The notes beneath the pieces were generated by a model. That model made no database searches. It saw nothing but the letters and a program-made list of their open reading frames with translations, and was not told the origin of the DNA. A DNA stretch of 32,624 bases from Bryobacterales bacterium. GTDB lineage: Bacteria > Acidobacteriota > Terriglobia > Bryobacterales > Bryobacteraceae. This document shows, piece by piece, positions 9,708 to 18,813 of the stretch; position 1 is the stretch's first letter, and every line of letters begins with the position of its first letter. Where the stretch lies: the NCBI GenBank assembly GCA_003487005.1, contig DNFG01000347.1, forward strand, positions 1-32,624, read 5' to 3'. Made by a program: the position numbers and the translations under genes.

Positions 9708-10172
9708 ATGCCTAATAGTATTCTGGATGCGAAATCGAGGAATCTCCTGGAGCATCTGCAACAGGACGCGCGACTGTCCTTTGCCGAACTGGGGCGGCGC
9801 GTCGGGCTATCAACACCAGCCGTGGCTGAGCGGGTCAGGCGGTTGGAAGAAGCCGGGGTGATCGAGGGCTACGAGGCGAGGATCAACCCGAGGGCACTCG
9901 GTCTCGAGGTGACTGCGTTCGTGCGGATCCGGGTGACCGGGGCGGAGACGCTGGCACGCAAGTTGAGCAAGCTGGCGGGCGAATTGCCGGAGGTATTGGA
10001 ATGTCACCGGTGCACGGGCGACGAGTCGTTCGTTCTGAAGGTCCGCGTCGGTTCGGTGGGCGAACTGGAGAAGCTGATCGACCGCTTGACGCCATTCGGG
10101 ATGACGTCCACGGCGCTGGTGCTGTCGTCGCCGGTGGAGCGCTGGCTGGCTCCTCTGAAGCGAAAGTCTTAA
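9708..10172 (+). CDS. Lrp/AsnC family transcriptional regulator
   Basis: This standard-size family member (154 residues) has an N-terminal winged helix-turn-helix (about residues 6-56, with LSFAELGRRVGLSTPAVAERVRRLEEAGVI) and a C-terminal RAM ligand-binding/oligomerisation domain (about 68-140). Such proteins sense amino acids and usually regulate a neighbouring gene. The divergent tyrosine phenol-lyase suggests tyrosine or another aromatic amino acid as ligand, but no residue proves this. The frame is open far upstream, but ATG 9708 gives the typical N-terminus. The stop codon shares the palindrome TTAA with the stop of the convergent glycerate kinase gene (4-base overlap). Confidence 0.93.
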   Translation: MPNSILDAKSRNLLEHLQQDARLSFAELGRRVGLSTPAVAERVRRLEEAGVIEGYEARINPRALGLEVTAFVRIRVTGAETLARKLSKLAGELPEVLECHRCTGDESFVLKVRVGSVGELEKLIDRLTPFGMTSTALVLSSPVERWLAPLKRKS

Positions 10173-11521
10173 GGCTTCGGCGCACCGGCAAGCAGGAGCC
10201 GGACATCCATGACGTTGGTGCCCGTGGGACCGGTGACGACGAGATTGTCGAGCTTCTGAAAGAAAGGGTAGCTGTCATTTCTGGCGAGTATCTGTTGGGG
10301 GTTGAGACCGGCGGTGCGAGCGCGGGCGGCAGTGGAACCCGTGGCGAAGGCGCCCGCGGCATCGGTGGGGCCGTCGGTCCCGTCGGTGCCGGCAGAGAAG
10401 GCGAGGATGCCCGGAATGCCGTCCAGAGCGAGAGCGGCGGCGAGGGCGAACTCCATGTTGCGCCCGCCCTTGCCATCGCCTTTCAGGGTGACGGTGGTTT
10501 CGCCGCCGGAGATGAAGCAGACGGGCGGTTTGACGGGTCGTCCGGAATGGAGAGCTTCGCGAGCGATGGCACAATGCATGGCCGCGATCTCACGGGTTTC
10601 TCCTTCGATGAGCGTGGAGAGAACGACGGGTCGATACCCGAGTTCGCGCGCTTTCGCGGCGGCGGCATCGACAGCGAGGCGATTCGATCCAACGATCAGG
10701 TTGCGCGTTTTGCGGAAGCAGGGGTCACCGGTCTTGGGGGTATCCGGAACCTCGCCACGGCGGCCGGCATCGATGCGATGGCGGACGGAATCGGGGAGTT
10801 GGTCGATGATGCCGTACTTCTCGAAGACGTCCCAGGCGTGCTGAAAGGTTGAGTCATCGGGGGCGGCGGGCCCCGAGCCAATCGTGTCCAGGGGATCGCC
10901 GATGACATCGGAGAGAAGCAGCGCAAGGAGCGTGGCAGGCGCGGCGAGGCGGGCGAGTTGCCCTCCCTTGATGGCGGAGATGTGTTTGCGAACGGCGTTG
11001 ATTTCGTGGATGGTGGCTCCGCAGGCGAGCAGCAGTTTGGTGGTGGCCTGTTTCTCCGCAAGGGTGACGGGTTCGGCGGGAAGGGGAAGAAGGGCGGAAG
11101 CGCCGCCGGAGATGAGCGCGATCAGCAGATCGTCGGGGCCGGCATCGCGAGCGATTTGGGCGATCCGGCGGGTGCCCTCGATGCCCGCGTCATCCGGGAC
11201 GGGGTGGCCGGCCTCGTTGAGTTCGACGCGTCTGAGTTTGGCGAGATGCTCGTACTTGGTGTTGATGAGACCGCCGCTGATGCGGCGGCCAAGCAGTTTC
11301 TCGAGGGCATGGGCCATGGCGGCGCTGGCCTTGCCTGCACCGATCACCTGAATGTTCTGGTAGCGGGAGAGGTCGTAACGGTAGGGACCGGCATGGAGAT
11401 CTCCTTCATCGACGCGCAGGAGGCGTTCGATGCCGCGAGCGGGCAAGGCCGCCTCGAGGGAGGCCTTGAAAATGGCAAGAGCGTCGCGGCGCTGGCGTTT
11501 TTCGAGTGCGGCGGGGGTCAT
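10169..11521 (-). CDS. Glycerate 2-kinase, MOFRL family
   Basis: The 450-residue product resembles GckA/TtuD-type kinases that turn D-glycerate into 2-phosphoglycerate with ATP. Visible marks are GAGKASAAMA with Lys64, SGGASALLPLP (138-148), the LLLSDVIGDPLDTIGSGP block (201-218), and the C-terminal MOFRL domain with ISGGETTVTLKGDGKGGRN and SAGTDGTDGPTDAAG. The frame is open upstream into aroK, but ATG 11521 is preferred. It directly follows aroK (4-base gap) and starts the conserved region. On the minus strand TATTCT ends exactly 6 bases before this ATG and overlaps the aroK stop. Its role may be salvage of glycerate from glyoxylate or sugar-acid breakdown. Confidence 0.92.
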   Translation of the reverse strand: MTPAALEKRQRRDALAIFKASLEAALPARGIERLLRVDEGDLHAGPYRYDLSRYQNIQVIGAGKASAAMAHALEKLLGRRISGGLINTKYEHLAKLRRVELNEAGHPVPDDAGIEGTRRIAQIARDAGPDDLLIALISGGASALLPLPAEPVTLAEKQATTKLLLACGATIHEINAVRKHISAIKGGQLARLAAPATLLALLLSDVIGDPLDTIGSGPAAPDDSTFQHAWDVFEKYGIIDQLPDSVRHRIDAGRRGEVPDTPKTGDPCFRKTRNLIVGSNRLAVDAAAAKARELGYRPVVLSTLIEGETREIAAMHCAIAREALHSGRPVKPPVCFISGGETTVTLKGDGKGGRNMEFALAAALALDGIPGILAFSAGTDGTDGPTDAAGAFATGSTAARARTAGLNPQQILARNDSYPFFQKLDNLVVTGPTGTNVMDVRLLLAGAPKP

Positions 11522-11525
11522 GCCC

Positions 11526-12053
11526 CTAGAATAAGGGCAAACGGAGAATATCCTCCACCGCGCCGGGTGAACCCTCGGGGCCGATTTCGATGCGATAGTC
11601 GGCTTTCTGGTAGGCGGCGCGGCGTTCTTCGTAGAGTTGGGCGAAGCGTTCAGGATCCCGAGCGAGGGGGCGGTGCGTGGAACCGTGGATGCGGGCGCGG
11701 ACCATTTCGAGGGGAGCATCGAGCCAGATTGAGATGCCGTGATTTTGGATGATTTCGAGGTTCTCCTCGCGGGCAAAGCACCCGCCGCCGACAGCGATCA
11801 CCCAGGGGATGCCACGCGCAACGTCCTGAACCCGCCACCTGAGGATTTCCGTTTCGAGGGCGCGGAATTCGGCTTCGCCCCGGACATCGAAGATCTCAGG
11901 TATAGACATGCGGGCTCTGGCTTCGATGTCTTCGTCGACATCCGCGAAGCGCCAGCCGAGATGCCTCGCCACCTGGCGGCCGACGGTACTCTTCCCGCTA
12001 CCCATGAATCCAACCAGGTACAGCCCGGGCGTTCGTTTCAACTTGAGAATCAT
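11526..12053 (-). CDS. aroK: Shikimate kinase
   Basis: The 175-residue enzyme phosphorylates shikimate at O3 with ATP in the pathway to chorismate. It has the P-loop GFMGSGKST at residues 15-23, the shikimate-binding acidic DVDEDIE (38-44), Arg64 in FRALE, the GGG motif at 89-91 and the lid RPLARD. ATG 12053 is chosen because the family starts shortly before the first strand (LYLVGFMG). The open frame extends 19 codons further upstream, but those residues look unrelated to the family. The gene is followed 4 bases later by the glycerate kinase gene. A TACTCT box lies 12 bases before the ATG on the minus strand, with a ggaag in between. Confidence 0.93.
   Translation of the reverse strand: MILKLKRTPGLYLVGFMGSGKSTVGRQVARHLGWRFADVDEDIEARARMSIPEIFDVRGEAEFRALETEILRWRVQDVARGIPWVIAVGGGCFAREENLEIIQNHGISIWLDAPLEMVRARIHGSTHRPLARDPERFAQLYEERRAAYQKADYRIEIGPEGSPGAVEDILRLPLF
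11528..11533 (-). promoter_or_regulatory. -10-like box TATTCT, 6 nt before the glycerate kinase start
   Basis: On the minus strand TATTCT is followed by aggggc and ATG (11521). It overlaps the aroK stop codon, so a leaderless transcript for the kinase alone is possible besides read-through from aroK. Confidence 0.3.
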
Positions 12054-12071
12054 TGTCTCGCTTCCAGAGTA

Positions 12072-12121
12072 CGACTCATCCACCCTGAAAGGGGACCCGG
12101 GTGGGTCCATCTGCTGAGTCG
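12072..12121. repeat. Nested inverted repeats between aroK and the Lon-domain gene
   Basis: The outer arms are CGACTCA (12072-12078) and TGAGTCG (12115-12121). The inner hairpin is GGACCC-gggt-GGGTCC (12093-12108). CCACCC (12080-12085) could instead pair with GGGTGG (12099-12104), so two inner stems exclude each other. The function is unknown; it may be a leader structure or an operator in this divergent region. Confidence 0.35.
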
Positions 12122-12198
12122 GTCATCAGGGGTGCGGCATCGCTTGAGTTTCATGTGGTTGACCGGCCGTATGCAGCTACGGTGAGGCGGTAATCAGC

Positions 12199-12204
12199 CA
12201 TAAT
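12199..12204 (+). promoter_or_regulatory. -10-like box CATAAT (within cataatact) before the Lon-domain gene
   Basis: CATAAT is a 5-of-6 match to TATAAT and ends 7 bases before the ATG at 12212, predicting no or almost no leader. An overlapping reading AATACT is also possible. No -35 at proper spacing and no Shine-Dalgarno are seen. Confidence 0.4.
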
Positions 12205-12211
12205 ACTAGGC

Positions 12212-12844
12212 ATGAACGACGGCCTGCTGCCGCTCTTCCCGCTCGAACTGGTCCTGCTGCCCCACGAGATGATTCCCTTGCACATCTTTGAGGATCGCTA
12301 CAAGGAGATGATCGGCGAATGCCTGCGTCTGGAGGCGGAGTTTGGCGTCGTGCAGGCGCGCGACAACGGTATTGTGCGAACCGGATGCACAGCGGTTGTC
12401 ACAAAGGTGACCGAGAGGTACGAAGATGGGCGGATGGACATCCTGGTCCGGGGAATGCGGCGCTTCAGAATCATCCGGCTGGACACGGAGCGGTCGTTCG
12501 TCCGCGCGGAGGTGGAGTATTTCTGGGACGAGGACCGATCCGCCGTCGACGCCCGATTGGTTCGGGAGGCGCAGGCGGCCTATTTGCTCTACACGCAGGC
12601 GCTGGGAAAGCAGACGGTGCAGCCGGACCTCGATGAACCGGACCTCAGCTTCCGCCTGGCCGCAATCTCAATGGATCTGGACTTCCGCCAGTTCTTACTG
12701 GATCTGTCAAGCGAACAGGAGCGGCTGACGCGGACGGCGGAACACCTGGAGCGTGCCGCGCGCCGCAAGAAGATCGAGTCCGCGATGAAGAAGACGGCGC
12801 GGTCGAACGGGCATGGAAAGCACCTGGGGTCACTCTCGGAATAG
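12212..12844 (+). CDS. LON peptidase substrate-binding (N-terminal) domain protein
   Basis: The 210-residue protein resembles the N-terminal domain of Lon protease but has no ATPase or protease part. The start MNDGLLPLFPLELVLLPHEMIPLHIFEDRY and the following FGVVQ and GRMDILVRGMRRFRI segments are typical of the PUA-like LON domain. A helical part follows (about 130-190), and the basic tail (about 182-205) is rich in Lys and Arg. Such stand-alone proteins are common and poorly characterised; peptide or unfolded-protein binding is assumed. The start ATG has a -10-like box immediately upstream and no Shine-Dalgarno. The HAD hydrolase gene follows after 5 bases and is probably cotranscribed. Confidence 0.9.
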   Translation: MNDGLLPLFPLELVLLPHEMIPLHIFEDRYKEMIGECLRLEAEFGVVQARDNGIVRTGCTAVVTKVTERYEDGRMDILVRGMRRFRIIRLDTERSFVRAEVEYFWDEDRSAVDARLVREAQAAYLLYTQALGKQTVQPDLDEPDLSFRLAAISMDLDFRQFLLDLSSEQERLTRTAEHLERAARRKKIESAMKKTARSNGHGKHLGSLSE

Positions 12845-12849
12845 CCTTC

Positions 12850-13536
12850 ATGCGACAGCATCTGATCATCGACGCAGACGACACGCTCTGGGAAAACAAC
12901 ATCTTCTTCGAGGAGGCGTTTGACGATTTCTGCGCGTTCCTGGAGCACTCTTCGCTGACTCCGGAGGGTGTGCGGGGCATCCTGGACGAGATCGAGTTGG
13001 CGAACGCCCGGACGCACGGCTATGGGTCACTGAATTTCGCACGCAACCTGCAGCAGTGTTACCGGAGATTGGCGGAGCGCGAGGTCCTGGACGGGGACCT
13101 GGAGGTGGTCAAGGGGTTCGCGCTGAGAATTCTTGAACAACCCGTGGATCCGCTGCCAGGCGTGGCGGAGACGCTCGAGTATCTCGCATCGCGGCACGAT
13201 TTAGCTCTCTTCACGAAAGGGCATCCGGAGGAGCAGAAGCTCAAGATCGACCGGTCCGGGCTGGGCGTCTGGTTCGGACACACGGCGATTGTGAAAGAGA
13301 AGGACGTGGCAAGCTACCGCTCGTTGGTAGGTCAATTGGGGTGGCCGGCGGAACGAACGTGGATGGTGGGCAATTCGCCGAAGAGCGACATCAATCCGGC
13401 GCTGGAGGCAGGACTGAATGCGGTTTTCGTGCCGCACGAGAGAACCTGGACGCTGGAAAGGCAACCCCTGCGGGAAGAGGGCCCGGGCCGCCTGGAGGTC
13501 GTCAGGGAGTTCGCTGCGCTTCGCAGCCTGTTCTGA
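12850..13536 (+). CDS. HAD-superfamily hydrolase
   Basis: The 228-residue product has the HAD motif I IIDADDTLWENN with nucleophile Asp8 and general acid Asp10. Motif II lies in LALFTKG (about residues 117-123). Motif IV is VGNSPKSDINPALEAG (about 175-190). A helical cap lies between about residues 18 and 95. This is a typical small-molecule phosphatase or dehalogenase-like fold; the substrate cannot be read from sequence. The gene starts 5 bases after the Lon-domain gene stop and likely shares its transcript. A strong hairpin follows the stop. Confidence 0.88.
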   Translation: MRQHLIIDADDTLWENNIFFEEAFDDFCAFLEHSSLTPEGVRGILDEIELANARTHGYGSLNFARNLQQCYRRLAEREVLDGDLEVVKGFALRILEQPVDPLPGVAETLEYLASRHDLALFTKGHPEEQKLKIDRSGLGVWFGHTAIVKEKDVASYRSLVGQLGWPAERTWMVGNSPKSDINPALEAGLNAVFVPHERTWTLERQPLREEGPGRLEVVREFAALRSLF

Positions 13537-13557
13537 GACCGGTGTCGCCGCCCATCA

Positions 13558-13589
13558 CGCTTGCCCCGGTCCAGAGGCCGGGGCAAGCG
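13558..13589. terminator. Perfect 12-bp hairpin between convergent HAD and nuoN genes
   Basis: The arms cgcttgccccgg and ccggggcaagcg pair perfectly around the 8-base loop tccagagg. The hairpin lies between two converging genes, where a bidirectional terminator is expected. Neither side has a clear U-run, so termination without U-tract or a role in 3'-end protection is possible. Confidence 0.6.
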
Positions 13590-13616
13590 GATGAACGGTC
13601 GGCGCTGAGGAGGAGA

Positions 13617-15077
13617 TCAGCGCGCGAAACCGGCGGAACGGCCGGCAAAGTCAAGGACGAAACCGGGAAGGACGCCCAACAATACGGTAGCAACGGCCGT
13701 CGCCCAAATCGTAACAGCAATCCCCGCCGAAGGGGATTCCAAGACGGTATCACCTTCCGCGGGCGGCTGCATGTACATCACAACGACGATGCGAAGGTAA
13801 TAGTAGGCGGCAACGGCACTATTCAGCAGGCCCAACACCGTGAGCCAGACGAGATTGGCATCCAGCGCGGCCTTGAAGATGTAGAACTTGCCGAAGAAGC
13901 CGCCGGTGAGGGGAACGCCGATGAGCGAAAGCAGGAAAATGGTGAGCAAAGCGGCGGTCGCGGGTTGGCGGATGCTGAGGCCGGCCATGTCGTTCACCTC
14001 GACATAGCGTTCGCCCCGGCGGGCCACATGCGTGACGACAGCAAATGCGCCGAGGTTCATTGCCGCATACGCGGCGAGGTAAAACATGGCAGCGGCGGTT
14101 CCGGTCTCGGAAGCGGTGGTGAGCGCAACCATCACATAGCCGGCATGAGCGATGGAACTGTAGGCCAGCAGCCGCTTGATATTGGTCTGACGGAGCGCGG
14201 CGAAGTTGCCGATCACCATCGTGGCCAGCGCGGAGGCCCAGAGCAGAGGCTCCCAATTCCCCTTGATCGGCTCGAATGCGGTAAGAGCCACACGGAAGAA
14301 CATGGCGAATGCGGCGGCTTTCGGCCCGGCTGAGAGGAAGGCGCTGACCGGAGCGGGCGCACCTTGGTAAACGTCAGGAGCCCACATCTGGAAGGGGGCC
14401 GCGGAGACCTTGAACGCGAATCCGACGAACATCAGGGCGGCGGCGGCAAGCAGGAGCAGGGCACTCTCGGAGCCTTGCCCGCCTAGAAGGAACTGGCGGA
14501 TGGCGGAGAGATTCGTGGTGCCGGTGATGCCGTAAGTCCAGGCCACACCATAAAGCAGAAACGCGGTGGCAAAGGAACCTAGCAGAAAATATTTCAGCGC
14601 GGCTTCGGAGTTCCGGCGGTCGGCGCGAAGGTACCCCGCCAAAACGTAGCTTGCGATGGACGAGGTCTCCAGCCCGATGAAGATCATGATCAGTTCATTG
14701 GACGAAACCATCAGGCTCTGGCCGACGATGCAGAAGACCAGCAATGCGTAGAATTCCGCTGATTCCGCGTGAGCCTTCTCCAGATAGTTGGCCGACATGA
14801 GGATCGTCAGCATGCCGGTGGCAAAGACGAGAATGCGGAAGAACGTCGTGAAGCCGTCAACACGGATCATGCCGTGAAAGGCTTCGCCGGGGTCACCGTG
14901 CGCGGCCACGGAAAGGCCGATGGCGGCAAGCAGGGCGATGAAAGCGATCACGCCGAGGGTCCGCTTGCGCGAAAACATCGACTCCAGGGTCATCATCAGC
15001 GTGCCCACGAGCGTGAGCAGGATCTCGGGCGAGATGCGGAGAAACTCGGAGGCCGAGGGGACCAGATTAGCGGGCAT
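13617..15077 (-). CDS. nuoN: NADH-quinone oxidoreductase subunit N
   Basis: This Mrp-antiporter-like membrane subunit of complex I (486 residues, about 14 helices) forms one of the proton channels. Key residues match E. coli: Glu137 in FIGLETSSIASYVL (E. coli Glu133) and Lys223 in FAFKVSAAPFQMW (E. coli Lys217). It is the last gene of the nuo operon. The ATG at 15077 overlaps the nuoM end by 11 bases and is preceded by aaggag at 4 bases. Confidence 0.96.
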   Translation of the reverse strand: MPANLVPSASEFLRISPEILLTLVGTLMMTLESMFSRKRTLGVIAFIALLAAIGLSVAAHGDPGEAFHGMIRVDGFTTFFRILVFATGMLTILMSANYLEKAHAESAEFYALLVFCIVGQSLMVSSNELIMIFIGLETSSIASYVLAGYLRADRRNSEAALKYFLLGSFATAFLLYGVAWTYGITGTTNLSAIRQFLLGGQGSESALLLLAAAALMFVGFAFKVSAAPFQMWAPDVYQGAPAPVSAFLSAGPKAAAFAMFFRVALTAFEPIKGNWEPLLWASALATMVIGNFAALRQTNIKRLLAYSSIAHAGYVMVALTTASETGTAAAMFYLAAYAAMNLGAFAVVTHVARRGERYVEVNDMAGLSIRQPATAALLTIFLLSLIGVPLTGGFFGKFYIFKAALDANLVWLTVLGLLNSAVAAYYYLRIVVVMYMQPPAEGDTVLESPSAGIAVTIWATAVATVLLGVLPGFVLDFAGRSAGFAR

Positions 15078-16602
15078 GGACGGACTCCTTCGCCGGCAGC
15101 GTGGTGGCGGCGTTCAACGCGCCAGAGGGCTGCAAAACCATTTCGAGGGTCTTCTGATTGTTGGCGGTGATGGGGGGCAGGAAGCTCTTCGTGCCGATAC
15201 CCATCCAGACCATCAGCACGATGAGCGGAAGCATAATCGCCCACTCCCGGCCGTTCAGGTCCGTGACATGGCGGCGGACTTCGTCAGGGGTCTCCCCATA
15301 AAAAGTACGCTGCACCATCCAGAGCATGTAGACGACGGAAAGGATCACGCCAATCGCCGCAAAGAAGGCGTAGCCGAAACTGACCTGCATGGCGCCCTGA
15401 AGGACCAGGAATTCGCCGACGAAATTGTTCAGCAGCGGCAGGCCAACCGAGGCCAGCGTGGTGACCATGAAGACCGTCGTCAGCCAGGGGGCCACTGTCC
15501 CGACGCCGCCGTAGTCGGCGATCTCGAGGGTGTGATGCCGTTCGTACAGGTATCCGACAAGAATAAACAGCGCACCGGTGGAGATGCCGTGGTTCAACAT
15601 CTGGTAGACAGCACCGTCAATGCCAGCCTGCGTGAACGAAAAGACGCCCAGAATAACGAACCCGAGGTGGCTGACCGAAGAGTACGCCACCAGCCGCTTC
15701 ATGTTCGGCTGCACCATGGCGACAAGCGCACCGTAAATAATGCCCGCGATGGCGAGGCCAATGATCCAGGGAGCGTTATCGCGTGCCGCCTCGGGGAACA
15801 TCGGCAGGCAGATCCGGACAATCCCGTACGTGCCCAGCTTCAGCATCACGGACGCCAGCATGACCGAACCCGCCGTGGGCGCTTCGCCGTGCGCGTCGGG
15901 CAGCCACGTGTGCAGCGGGAACAGCGGAACCTTGATGGCGAAGGCAAAGAAGAAGGCGAGGAAGAGCCAGAAGCCCTCGGCGGGGCTGAGCGCGAGACGG
16001 CCATCCCCAATCAGGCCGACGATCCCAGGCAGATCGAACGACCCCGTCTTATTGTAGAGGTAGATGATCGCCGCCAGCATCAGCACGGAGCCGGCCATGG
16101 TGTAGAGGAAGAACTTGACAGCCGCATAAATGCGCTTGTCATGCCCCCAGATGCCAACCAGGAAATACATCGGCACGAGCGAGACTTCCCAGAACACGTA
16201 AAACAGGAAGAGGTCGAGCGAAACGAAGACGCCGATCACGCCGACCAGCAACAGCAGCATGAACGCATAGAACTCGTTCACGCGCTTCTGAATGTACTTC
16301 CACGAGACCAGGATGCATATCGGCGTCAGCAGCGTCGAGAGTATGACCAGCCAGAGACTGAGGCCGTCCACGCCGGTGTGATAGCGGATATGGGGGGTCT
16401 CGATCCAGACAGCGTTCGATTCGAAACTGTAAGCGTCCGGGTTGGACTGCACAGGCCCGATCAGGCCGAGCGACATCACGAAGACAACGACCGAAAGGCC
16501 CAACGCGAAGTTGCGGACAAGTCCCGGGTTGTCCCGGGGCAACAGCAGCGTGATGAAGAACCCGGCGGCGGGGATCAGCAGGAGCAGGTCAAGAAGATTC
16601 AC
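15067..16602 (-). CDS. nuoM: NADH-quinone oxidoreductase subunit M
   Basis: This is an antiporter-like proton-pumping subunit of 511 residues. Glu139 in FWEVSLVPMYFLVG and Lys224 in FAIKVPLFPLHTWLPDAH correspond to E. coli Glu144 and Lys234. The start chosen is GTG 16602. It overlaps the nuoL stop as GTGA, has ggagg 7 bases upstream, and gives the normal hydrophobic N-terminus VNLLDLLLLIP. The open frame continues upstream into nuoL with 20 Arg-rich codons that do not fit the family. Confidence 0.96.
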   Translation of the reverse strand: MNLLDLLLLIPAAGFFITLLLPRDNPGLVRNFALGLSVVVFVMSLGLIGPVQSNPDAYSFESNAVWIETPHIRYHTGVDGLSLWLVILSTLLTPICILVSWKYIQKRVNEFYAFMLLLLVGVIGVFVSLDLFLFYVFWEVSLVPMYFLVGIWGHDKRIYAAVKFFLYTMAGSVLMLAAIIYLYNKTGSFDLPGIVGLIGDGRLALSPAEGFWLFLAFFFAFAIKVPLFPLHTWLPDAHGEAPTAGSVMLASVMLKLGTYGIVRICLPMFPEAARDNAPWIIGLAIAGIIYGALVAMVQPNMKRLVAYSSVSHLGFVILGVFSFTQAGIDGAVYQMLNHGISTGALFILVGYLYERHHTLEIADYGGVGTVAPWLTTVFMVTTLASVGLPLLNNFVGEFLVLQGAMQVSFGYAFFAAIGVILSVVYMLWMVQRTFYGETPDEVRRHVTDLNGREWAIMLPLIVLMVWMGIGTKSFLPPITANNQKTLEMVLQPSGALNAATTLPAKESVHAR

Positions 16603-18449
16603 CGGGCGCCTCCGAGGAAGGTAACCGCCGCCACGAGGCCGATGGAGCCAAGCACGACCCACGCGGCGTAGCGGCGAATGTAGCCGGACTGCATGGTGCG
16701 AAGACCGGCGCCGATCGAGCGGGCCAGCGTGCCGGCGCCGTTGACTGCACCGTCGATCAGTCCGGCATCAATCCCACGCCACAGCACGGAGCGCGAACCG
16801 TCGCGCAACGGGTGCACAACCAGCGAGTCATAAACTTCGTCCACGTAGTACTTGTTGTAGATCAGCTTGTAGGGGCCGCTGAGTCCCTTGGCCAGCGCCT
16901 CGGGGATGGCTGGCTTCACCACATAGAACAGCCAGGCCAGGAAGATGCCGGCAAGCCCAGCGCCCACCGAGATGGCCACCAGCGTCATGTCGTGATCGGT
17001 ATTCGGCTGTCCGAATAGCGGCGCCAGATAGTGGGGCACATCGATGTACCCTCCTCCGAGACTGAGCAGCGCCAGCACGCCGAGCGGAAGCGTCATCACC
17101 AGCGGCGATTCATGTGGGTGCGCCTTGCCCCGATAGCTGCCGAAGAAGCAGAGGAAGATGGCACGGAACACGTAAAAGGCGGTCATGCCCGCGGTGACCA
17201 CGCCAACCCAGAACATCCAGGGTGAATGGGCGTGCACGGCGAGCAGGATTTCGTCCTTGCTCTTGAAGCCCGAAAACGGCGGAACCCCGGCGATGGCCAC
17301 GGCCGCGCAGACCAGCACCAGAAACGTGACTGGAATCTTCGAACGAAGTCCGCCCATGTGGCGCAGATCCTGCTCCCCTTCGAGGGCATGGATCACGCTG
17401 CCCGCGCCAAGGAACAGGAGCGCCTTGAAGAATGCGTGGGTCATCACATGGAATATGCCCGCTGAGTAGGCGCCCACGCCCAGCGCGAGGAACATGTACC
17501 CAAGCTGTGAGACGGTCGAGTACGCAAACACCTTCTTGATGTCGTTTTGCGCCAGCCCGATCGTCGCGGCAAGGACGGCCGTCAGCAATCCGATGACAGC
17601 CACCACCTCCAACGCGATGGGCGCGAGATTGAACAACGCCGCCGAGCGCGCAATCATGTAGACGCCCGCCGTCACCATCGTCGCGGCATGGATGAGCGCG
17701 GAGACGGGCGTCGGGCCCTCCATCGCGTCGGGCAGCCAGACATAGAGCGGCACCTGCGCGCTCTTGCCCGTGGCGCCGACCAGCAGCAGAAGGCAGATGC
17801 CGGTAATCACCCCGGCACTCGTCTCCGGCGACATCGCGGCCGCCTTGGCATTGATTGCCCCGAAATCCAGCGAACCGAAAGTGACCAGCGTCAGAAAAAT
17901 GGCCAGCGAAAAGCCGAAGTCCCCGATCCGGTTAACCACGAACGCCTTCTTGCCCGCATCACCGGCACTCTTCTTCAGGAAGTAGAACCCGATCAGCAGA
18001 TAACTGCACAGGCCCACCCCCTCCCAGCCGACAAACAACAGCAGGAAGTTGGCGGCCAGCACCAGGATCAGCATGAAGAACATGAACAGATTCAGGTAGG
18101 CGAAGAAGCGGTAGTAACCGCCCTCGTGGGACATGTAGCCGACTGCGTAGATGTGGATCAGCAGGCCGACGCCGGTCACCACCAGCAGCATCACGGCTGT
18201 CAGGCGGTCCACCGCGAAATCGAAACCGACGTTGACGATGCCGCTTTGAATCCACGTGAAATAGCTTTCCGTGTACGCGGATTCCAGAGGTCCAAGGGCG
18301 AAGAGCGTCTTCACCACCCAAAGGAACGAGAGCAATACGCTGCCGATGGCGACGGCGTTGATGGCGGGCTTGCCGAGTCTGCGACCAAAGATGCCGTTGA
18401 CGAGGAAGCCCGCGAATGGGAGTGCCGGGATGAGCCAGAGTTGGTGCAT
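16599..18449 (-). CDS. nuoL: NADH-quinone oxidoreductase subunit L
   Basis: This is the largest antiporter-like subunit (616 residues), including the C-terminal lateral helix (about 520-600) that spans the membrane arm. Glu143 in FVGWEGVGLCSYLL and Lys229 in GATGKSAQVPLYVWLPDA match E. coli Glu144 and Lys229. It lies 7 bases after nuoK and overlaps nuoM by 4 bases. No strong Shine-Dalgarno is visible before its ATG. Confidence 0.97.
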   Translation of the reverse strand: MHQLWLIPALPFAGFLVNGIFGRRLGKPAINAVAIGSVLLSFLWVVKTLFALGPLESAYTESYFTWIQSGIVNVGFDFAVDRLTAVMLLVVTGVGLLIHIYAVGYMSHEGGYYRFFAYLNLFMFFMLILVLAANFLLLFVGWEGVGLCSYLLIGFYFLKKSAGDAGKKAFVVNRIGDFGFSLAIFLTLVTFGSLDFGAINAKAAAMSPETSAGVITGICLLLLVGATGKSAQVPLYVWLPDAMEGPTPVSALIHAATMVTAGVYMIARSAALFNLAPIALEVVAVIGLLTAVLAATIGLAQNDIKKVFAYSTVSQLGYMFLALGVGAYSAGIFHVMTHAFFKALLFLGAGSVIHALEGEQDLRHMGGLRSKIPVTFLVLVCAAVAIAGVPPFSGFKSKDEILLAVHAHSPWMFWVGVVTAGMTAFYVFRAIFLCFFGSYRGKAHPHESPLVMTLPLGVLALLSLGGGYIDVPHYLAPLFGQPNTDHDMTLVAISVGAGLAGIFLAWLFYVVKPAIPEALAKGLSGPYKLIYNKYYVDEVYDSLVVHPLRDGSRSVLWRGIDAGLIDGAVNGAGTLARSIGAGLRTMQSGYIRRYAAWVVLGSIGLVAAVTFLGGAR

Positions 18450-18456
18450 CGGATTT

Positions 18457-18807
18457 CTAGAGTTTCAGTGAGCTGACTTCGTCAATTTCGAGCGTTTGCC
18501 GGTTGCGGAACACGGTCAGGATAATGGCGAGGCCCACCGCCGCTTCGGCGGCGGCAATCACCATCACAAAAAAGCTGAAGATGTGGCCGTCCACCGACTT
18601 CAGGTGATAACTGAAGGCCACGAACGTAAGGTTCACCGCGTTCAGCATCAGCTCAATCGACATGAACACCGTGATGATGTTGCGGCGAAACAGGAATCCG
18701 GCCACGCCGAGCGAAAACAGAATTGCGCTCAGAATCAGGTACCAGGCCAGAGGCACAGCCTCTGGCAGGGGCAGCGGCGGAATCGGAATGGGAAACTCGG
18801 AGGGCAT
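18457..18807 (-). CDS. nuoK: NADH-quinone oxidoreductase subunit K
   Basis: This small three-helix subunit (116 residues) has the two buried glutamates Glu52 and Glu88, 36 residues apart, as Glu36/Glu72 in E. coli. It has a Pro-rich N-terminal extension of about 16 residues ([12 protein letters not shown]) compared with the usual 100-residue protein. The start at 18807 is supported by an aaggaag about 10-12 bases upstream and by the 6-base gap after nuoJ. Confidence 0.95.
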   Translation of the reverse strand: MPSEFPIPIPPLPLPEAVPLAWYLILSAILFSLGVAGFLFRRNIITVFMSIELMLNAVNLTFVAFSYHLKSVDGHIFSFFVMVIAAAEAAVGLAIILTVFRNRQTLEIDEVSSLKL

Positions 18808-18813
18808 GGGCGG

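Noticed and set aside
14920..16671. Open plus-strand frame of 583 codons opposite nuoM and nuoN
   Set aside because: It is antisense to well-conserved nuo genes, rich in Arg, Asp, Gln and His, with no recognisable domain. Such frames arise from high GC at third codon positions.
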